Shown here: piece after piece, positions 1-5,914 of the stretch
Position numbering within the stretch: position 1 is the stretch's first letter
Layout: each line of letters opens with the position of its first letter
Source: Paracoccaceae bacterium
GTDB taxonomy: Bacteria > Pseudomonadota > Alphaproteobacteria > Rhodobacterales > Rhodobacteraceae
Length of the DNA: 5,914 nt
Direction: 5' to 3'
Assembly: GCA_027080755.1 (NCBI GenBank)
Contig: JALWQC010000247.1
Coordinates: 1-5,914 of the forward strand
Program-made: the position numbers and the translations under genes
Notes under the pieces: generated by a model
What the model saw: the letters and a program-made list of their open reading frames with translations, nothing else
What the model was told of the DNA's origin: nothing
Databases searched by the model: none

Positions 1-863
1 CAGGCGGGGGATATGCGTTGCAATTGCTCGCTGGTCAGCACCTCTATGTCGGCACCGGCACGGCGGGCGCGCTCGGGCAGGTCCTTCATGCGGCTGGCGT
101 TGGCGTCATGGGCCATCAGGCGGCCCACGCCCTGCATGTCCGCCGCCAGCGCCAGCGTCTTGCCGCCCCCGCCCGCGCAATAATCCAGCACCGTTTGCCC
201 CGCTTCGGCGCCGCAGAACGCCGCGACCGCCTGACTGGAGACATCCTGCAATTCCACCAGCCCGTAGTCATAGGCCAGGCTGCGCGCCAGTTTGCGCGGG
301 TTTTCCACGATACGCAGGGCGTTTTCGGCCAGAGGGTGCGGCGTGGTAAAAATCAGGTCGCGGGCCAGCATACGCTCGGCCTCGTCAATCGTGGCTTTCA
401 GGCGGTTCACCCGCAAATCGACCGGCGCGCGTTGCTGCATCGCCTCCATCACCGCCGGCAAATCCCCCTTGAGCGAGCGCAGCAGCTCTTCCAGCAGGAA
501 ATCGGGGAAATCGAAGGCCACGGGCAGGCTGGCCTGATCCTCGCGCGCCAGCTGCGCCCGTTCCGCATCGCTTAGCGGCGCGGGGGCGAAACGCTCGCCA
601 CTGAACAGCGCGTCCAGATCCGCGCCGGCCGCCAGCTGATGCGCCAGCACCAACGCGCGACCGTTCATCGCCCCGCCCCTGTGCGCGAAAGAGCGTTTCC
701 GGCGCAGGCAGTCAAACACCACATCCCGCACCGCCGCCCGGTCCTTGGAGCCGGCATAGCGGTTCTGCCGCGCCCAGCGCGTCAAGGCACGCTCGGCCGG
801 CTCGCCGGTCAAAATCCGGTCCAGCAACGAAATGGCGGCAGAAAGGCGGGCAGAAGGTGTCAT
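1..863 (-). CDS. RsmB/NOP-family RNA (cytosine-C5) methyltransferase, 3' end cut by the window edge
   Basis: Open reading frame from the ATG at 861-863 running off the left edge; 287 codons are visible with no stop. The family uses S-adenosylmethionine to methylate carbon 5 of a cytosine in RNA; RsmB itself acts on 16S rRNA in the cytoplasm. The N-terminal part (about residues 1-140) is helical, as expected for the NusB-like RNA-binding region of RsmB. Then come the family motif DVSSQ (207-211), the SAM-binding motif I VLDYCAGGGGKTLALAA (225-241) and the acidic residue of motif II in AHD (253). The two catalytic cysteine motifs of the family would lie beyond the window, so activity cannot be judged. 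The ATG has only a run of six G two bases upstream instead of a well-spaced ribosome binding site. An in-frame stop lies at 894-896, so the start cannot be much earlier. It is last of the visible guaB cluster, 45 bases after the ATP-grasp gene. The family call is firm; the exact target nucleotide is inferred. Confidence 0.9.
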   Translation of the reverse strand, partial: MTPSARLSAAISLLDRILTGEPAERALTRWARQNRYAGSKDRAAVRDVVFDCLRRKRSFAHRGGAMNGRALVLAHQLAAGADLDALFSGERFAPAPLSDAERAQLAREDQASLPVAFDFPDFLLEELLRSLKGDLPAVMEAMQQRAPVDLRVNRLKATIDEAERMLARDLIFTTPHPLAENALRIVENPRKLARSLAYDYGLVELQDVSSQAVAAFCGAEAGQTVLDYCAGGGGKTLALAADMQGVGRLMAHDANASRMKDLPERARRAGADIEVLTSEQLQRISPA

Positions 864-908
864 GGCCCCCCAATACCAAAAACAGCGCAATCCTCAAGGG
901 AATTCCGT

Positions 909-1823
909 CTATTGCCCCGTGTTCCTGCCGGCGTTTCCGTATGTCTTGCGCAGGGTGGCGATCCTGTCGGCCTTGCGTTTCCGGTAAAGTGCCAGCAGCG
1001 CCGCATCTTTTTCCGGCGGGCTATGCACGAAACCGCCGCCGTCGTCGAAATTGGTAACCTCGCCCACATAAAGGCGGCCGCGGCAGTAAAACAGATCGAC
1101 GCGGATATAGTCGAAGGGGGCGGAAAGCTTGCGCACGACTTCCAGCATTTCGGGGTAATTATGCGGTTTTTCCGGCAGCGGCGTGTCGGAGTTCACCCCC
1201 GGGTTGATATCCATCCGTTCCCATTCCGGCGTCATGTAATGTTTGACCGTCTTGCCGAAACGGTCCGTGCCGTTCACGGTTTGCGTGTTGACCACCAGCG
1301 CCGGTTCCCCGAAATAGCAGTCGAACTTGATATCCGCCGGCAGCCGCCCCTGTTCGTCCAGCAGCATTTCCTCTACCATCAGGCAGCGGTCGATGTCGCG
1401 ATAGACCCACTCCCGTTTCAGGTTGTAGCCCTTGGACAACCACTTGCGCGCCTTCTTGTCCAGCCCCTCGTAATCCGCAAGCGTTTCGACAAAGGCCACC
1501 TGCCCGCTGGCGTGGTTGCTTTTGATCACCACCGGCAGCGGGTATTCCGCCTTTTTCAGGTCCTGCGGCCGCGCCACCACATCCAGCAGCGGGATCAGGT
1601 ATTCTTCCCCGACCTGTTCCGCCACCCAGCCCCGCGTGGCCAGCTTGTCCGCCACCACGGCGCGCAGGATATTGTCGGGGAACATCATCTTGTTCAGGAT
1701 CAGATCGCGCAGGTTTCGCGGCGCCAGCGGATGGGGAAACACCCGCGAGCCGCGCAGCGCCGGACTGTAAAACCCGAAAGGCATGAACCAGAACCGGCTT
1801 AGCAGGCTGAAAAACTGGCGCAT
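909..1823 (-). CDS. TupA-like ATP-grasp protein, probable cell-surface polymer amide ligase
   Basis: Encodes 304 residues from the ATG at 1821-1823, stop TAG at 909-911. The sequence resembles the TupA-like ATP-grasp family, named after a teichuronopeptide synthesis protein; relatives are often found with polysaccharide genes and are thought to join an amino acid to a sugar acid using ATP. Visible marks are a nucleotide-binding strand-loop VIKSNHASGQ (99-108), a central DIKFDCYFGEP (164-174), and the C-terminal FDYIRVDLFY (237-246) followed by LYVGEVTNFDDGGG (251-264), where Asp243, Glu255 and Asn258 are likely metal and ATP ligands. There is no signal peptide; the aromatic N terminus (FWFMPFGF) is unusual but short. 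The frame is open back to 1907, but those extra 28 codons overlap the MAPEG gene and look like its shadow. A GTG at 1833-1835, seven bases after a G6 run, is another possible start. The gene sits 16 bases after the MAPEG stop, suggesting cotranscription. Fold call is good; substrate is unknown. Confidence 0.72.
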   Translation of the reverse strand: MRQFFSLLSRFWFMPFGFYSPALRGSRVFPHPLAPRNLRDLILNKMMFPDNILRAVVADKLATRGWVAEQVGEEYLIPLLDVVARPQDLKKAEYPLPVVIKSNHASGQVAFVETLADYEGLDKKARKWLSKGYNLKREWVYRDIDRCLMVEEMLLDEQGRLPADIKFDCYFGEPALVVNTQTVNGTDRFGKTVKHYMTPEWERMDINPGVNSDTPLPEKPHNYPEMLEVVRKLSAPFDYIRVDLFYCRGRLYVGEVTNFDDGGGFVHSPPEKDAALLALYRKRKADRIATLRKTYGNAGRNTGQ

Positions 1824-1839
1824 CAGGAACCACACGGGA

Positions 1840-3826
<1,987 letters not shown>

Positions 3827-3852
3827 AAACGCCCGGACAGGGCCGGGCGTTT
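3827..3852 (-). terminator. Intrinsic terminator downstream of the TehA/SLAC1-family gene
   Basis: A perfect 10-bp inverted repeat, AAACGCCCGG (3827-3836) and CCGGGCGTTT (3843-3852), encloses a 6-base loop. On the minus strand the GC-rich stem ends in a short T run (TTTT). It lies 25 bases beyond the transporter stop codon and before guaB, so it should end the transporter message and insulate guaB. The T tract is short, so some readthrough is possible. Confidence 0.85.
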
Positions 3853-3876
3853 CGTCAGGATTTTGCGGGACTATAC

Positions 3877-4848
3877 CTAGGCCACAGAGGCCCCCGTCTT
3901 TTTCGCCATGTCGCCGGTCATCCAGAAGCGCAAGGCCTTATAGAGGATATACAGGATCATCGGCGTGGCGATCAGACCGCCGGCAATCAGGCCCGTCATG
4001 GCAATGATGCCCATGCCCTTGCCGACCGCCAGGATCTGCATGTTCAGGAACACCGCCGCCGGAAAGGTCAGGCTGCCCCAGACCGGAGTCCAGCCGTCCT
4101 CGGTCAGCCAGGGGGCGGCCAGCATCAGGACCAGGGCAATCGCATAGGCGGCCCAGTAGAAAATCTGGAACGGCAGATCCATACCCAACTGCCCGAACGC
4201 AATGGCAAACAGCCCCGTCGGCGCCAGAACAATCGCCAGCGAGGGACGCAGCGGCACCGGCGGGCGGCGCTTCAGCAGCTTGGGATAATAGCCGAGGGTG
4301 ATCACCAGATAGGGCACCATCGCGATCATCGCCAGCCAGAAACTGACGCTGTCATGGCCAAGGGGAATACCGGCCACCGGTCCGGTGATCATCCCGACAA
4401 AGGCCAGAAACTGGAAGGGGGACAGACGGCGCGCCTCGGGCGGGCCTTTCAGGACGGTGACAAGGATCAGCGCGCTGGTCAGGAAATACAGCACAACCCC
4501 GACCCACCAGATGGCCCCGGGGTCCGCGCCCAGCGACAACAGCCCCGCCGCCATGATCATAAGGGTCATGGGCAGGGCGGCCACACCGGCACGCGCGGGG
4601 GGGGAGTTCAGATCCTCCAACAGGGCCTTGGGGCGCACGATCACCTTCATCCCGTAGGAGACGGCGAAAAACAGGAACAGCGCCACCGCGAATCCCAGCA
4701 TCAGATCCCCGATCACGGTCGGCACCGGCAACACATGCGCCACATTGCGCCAGGCGTGCGACAATCCCATAAAGCCCAGCATCACGGGAAATATGGCAGG
4801 CGGCGTGCTGCGCCACAGGCTTACTCTTTTAAACACGATAGACTCCAT
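3877..4848 (-). CDS. TehA/SLAC1-family transporter (tellurite resistance / C4-dicarboxylate type)
   Basis: About 323 residues, close to the roughly 330 of TehA, with about ten hydrophobic segments: near residues 17-33, 46-67, 87-106, 112-133, 145-161, 167-187, 203-219, 228-246, 255-274 and 279-302. This fits the inner-membrane TehA/SLAC1/Mae1 fold, whose members carry anions, dicarboxylates or sulfite; TehA is linked to tellurite resistance. Supporting motifs are PPAIFPVMLGFMGLSHAWR (16-34) at the first helix, LRPSLAIVLAPTGL (200-213), and WGSLTFPAAVF (257-267), similar to the W..xTFP segment of TehA relatives. The frame is open back to 5016, but the extra 56 residues run across the divergent promoter and into the neighbouring gene, so I reject them. 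The ATG at 4846-4848 has no clear ribosome binding site; a GTG four codons later (4834-4836) has GGAG six bases upstream and may be the true start. It is divergent from the ureohydrolase gene and ends before a strong terminator, so is probably monocistronic. The cargo cannot be read from sequence. Confidence 0.85.
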   Translation of the reverse strand: MESIVFKRVSLWRSTPPAIFPVMLGFMGLSHAWRNVAHVLPVPTVIGDLMLGFAVALFLFFAVSYGMKVIVRPKALLEDLNSPPARAGVAALPMTLMIMAAGLLSLGADPGAIWWVGVVLYFLTSALILVTVLKGPPEARRLSPFQFLAFVGMITGPVAGIPLGHDSVSFWLAMIAMVPYLVITLGYYPKLLKRRPPVPLRPSLAIVLAPTGLFAIAFGQLGMDLPFQIFYWAAYAIALVLMLAAPWLTEDGWTPVWGSLTFPAAVFLNMQILAVGKGMGIIAMTGLIAGGLIATPMILYILYKALRFWMTGDMAKKTGASVA

Positions 4849-4948
4849 TTTCGATTTACATTGATAATCGTGAATATATCCCCGATTACAACCCCCCCTT
4901 GCCAATCGGGCCAATGCGCCGCACTCTGGCGCAAAACAGGAGCATACC
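4849..4948. promoter_or_regulatory. Divergent promoter region with clustered inverted repeats
   Basis: This 100-base gap separates the divergently oriented transporter and ureohydrolase genes and is more AT-rich than its surroundings on its transporter side. The half-site CGATT or its complement AATCG appears four times: 4852-4856, 4866-4870, 4883-4887 and 4904-4908. The outer pair on the right extends to a perfect 7-bp inverted repeat, CCCGATT (4881-4887) and AATCGGG (4904-4910). For the transporter, a minus-strand promoter TTGTAA (4886-4891) and GATTAT (4864-4869) with 16-base spacing is possible and would give a very short leader. For the ureohydrolase, AGGAG at 4938-4942 is a good ribosome binding site six bases before the ATG. 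Operator and promoter roles are inferred. Confidence 0.55.
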
Positions 4949-5905
4949 ATGACCAGCCACGGATATGAATCGGGCCGCCTGAACCTGCCCTTTGTCGGCA
5001 TCGCCACCTTTGCCAAAAAACCCTATGTCGCGGACTGGTCCGCCCTTGAGGCCGATGTCGCCATCCTTGGCGCGCCCTTTGATTGCGGGGCGCAATACCG
5101 GTCGGGCGCGCGTTTCGGGCCGCGGGGCGTGCGCGAGGCCTCTACCCTGTTTTCCTTCGGACATGCAGGGGCCTATGACCACGAGGACGACACAACCTAC
5201 CTTGGCCCCGATGTGCGGATCGTGGATATGGGGGATGCGGATATTGTCCACACCGATACCGCCAAATCCCATGCCAACATCGAATACGGCGTGCGTCAGG
5301 CCCTGGCCGCCGGCGCCCTGCCCGTGACCATCGGCGGGGACCATTCCGTCAACATCCCCTGCATCAACGCCTTTGACGGCCAGGGCGACATCCACATCCT
5401 GCAAATCGACGCCCATCTGGATTTTGTCGATGAACGCCACGGCGTGCGAAACGGCCACGGCAACCCCATGCGCCGCGCGGCCGAGCAGGATTACGTCACC
5501 GGCCTGACACAGATCGGCATCCGCAACGTATCCTCGACCGCGCGCGAAGGCTATGAAGACGCCCGCGCCATGGGCTCCGATATCCTGTCCGTGCGCCAGA
5601 CCCGCGCCCTCGGCCCCGGGGCGGTTGTCGCCCGCATCCCCGAAGGGGCGCGCGTCTATGTCACCATCGACATCGACGCCTTTTGCCCCTCTATTGCCCC
5701 GGGCACCGGCACGCCCAGCCACGGCGGGTTTCTGTATTACGACGTGCTGGAAATCCTGCAACATCTGGCCCGCCGCCACGACATCGCCGGCATCGATCTG
5801 GTAGAGGTCGCGCCCCCCTATGACCAAAGCGAGATCACCTCTGTTCTGGCCGCGCAGCTGTTGCTGAATTTTCTGGGCTTTATTTTCGCGGAGCGCAGCA
5901 AATGA
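4949..5905 (+). CDS. Agmatinase-family ureohydrolase (guanidino-compound hydrolase)
   Basis: A 318-residue member of the arginase/agmatinase superfamily, cytoplasmic metal enzymes that split a guanidino compound into urea and an amine; agmatinase itself makes putrescine from agmatine. Binuclear metal-site motifs are intact: GGDHS (129-133) with His132, DAHLD (154-158) with Asp154, His156 and Asp158, and TIDID (239-243) with Asp241 and Asp243. The sequence also has HGNPMR (170-175), APGTGTP (250-256) as in agmatinases, and DLVEVAPPYD (283-292) with Glu286, the usual substrate-side glutamate. One deviation is FCPS (245-248) where agmatinases usually read LDPA. Because guanidinobutyrase, guanidinopropionase and similar enzymes share this framework, the substrate is unproven and I give no gene symbol. 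The ATG has AGGAG six bases upstream. It is divergent from the transporter, and its stop TGA (5903-5905) overlaps a possible next ATG, so it may lead an operon. Confidence 0.9.
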   Translation: MTSHGYESGRLNLPFVGIATFAKKPYVADWSALEADVAILGAPFDCGAQYRSGARFGPRGVREASTLFSFGHAGAYDHEDDTTYLGPDVRIVDMGDADIVHTDTAKSHANIEYGVRQALAAGALPVTIGGDHSVNIPCINAFDGQGDIHILQIDAHLDFVDERHGVRNGHGNPMRRAAEQDYVTGLTQIGIRNVSSTAREGYEDARAMGSDILSVRQTRALGPGAVVARIPEGARVYVTIDIDAFCPSIAPGTGTPSHGGFLYYDVLEILQHLARRHDIAGIDLVEVAPPYDQSEITSVLAAQLLLNFLGFIFAERSK

Positions 5906-5914
5906 CCCCGGAAC
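5902..5914 (+). CDS. Possible start of a downstream gene, cut by the right edge
   Basis: An ATG at 5902-5904 overlaps the ureohydrolase stop in an ATGA arrangement and is preceded by GGAG at 5890-5893 with eight bases between, a good ribosome binding site inside the end of the upstream gene. Only four codons (Met-Thr-Pro-Glu) are visible. The case rests entirely on the start context; no function can be assigned. Confidence 0.5.

Noticed and set aside
18..575. Plus-strand frame at the left edge
   Set aside because: It is antisense to the methyltransferase, whose open frame runs off the window edge and carries clear SAM-binding motifs.
639..1802. A 387-codon plus-strand frame opposite the methyltransferase and ATP-grasp genes
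   Set aside because: Antisense shadow; the minus-strand products have recognisable motifs and this one does not.
4892..4898. Run of seven C in the divergent promoter, considered as a phase-variable tract
   Set aside because: Seven bases is short, similar C or G runs of six occur elsewhere in this GC-rich window, and nothing points to slippage control.
4849..5016. N-terminal extension of the transporter frame by 56 residues
   Set aside because: It would span the divergent promoter and overlap the start of the ureohydrolase; the residues are unlike a transporter N terminus and the family begins near the ATG at 4848.
4886..5827. A 313-codon minus-strand frame opposite the ureohydrolase
   Set aside because: The plus-strand frame carries the full set of ureohydrolase metal-site motifs; the minus frame is Gly/Ala/Val-rich shadow sequence.

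Overview
The window reads as chromosomal DNA from a GC-rich alphaproteobacterium. The protein sequences and the gene content look like the Rhodobacterales (Roseobacter/Rhodobacter group), but this is recognition from memory and not a database result. Coding density is high. There are no RNA genes, insertion sequences, CRISPR arrays or phage genes that I can see.

Layout. From right to left on the minus strand there is a housekeeping cluster: guaB (IMP dehydrogenase, 2262-3716), a small MAPEG-family membrane protein (1840-2265, overlapping the guaB stop by 4 bases), an ATP-grasp protein of the TupA-like type (909-1823), and the first 287 codons of an RsmB/NOP-family RNA cytosine methyltransferase (863 to the left edge, where it is cut). 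The spacing (4-base overlap, 16-base gap, 45-base gap) suggests one transcription unit starting upstream of guaB. A 160-base gap (3717-3876) holds a strong intrinsic terminator for the gene upstream and the guaB leader.

Upstream of that terminator is a separate minus-strand gene for a ten-helix TehA/SLAC1-type transporter (3877-4848). A 100-base, comparatively AT-rich divergent promoter region (4849-4948) separates it from a plus-strand ureohydrolase of the agmatinase family (4949-5905). The ureohydrolase stop overlaps a plausible ATG of a further plus-strand gene that is cut by the right edge.

How the genes relate. guaB makes XMP for GTP synthesis and the methyltransferase probably modifies 16S rRNA, so the left cluster is mostly growth housekeeping. 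The ATP-grasp gene, whose relatives act in cell-surface polymer synthesis, is the least expected member. The right-hand pair may be coregulated through inverted repeats in their shared promoter region. I see no clearly new biological system here. The most useful leads are the ATP-grasp gene in the guaB cluster, the CGATT/AATCG half-site array in the divergent promoter, and the open substrate question for the ureohydrolase.
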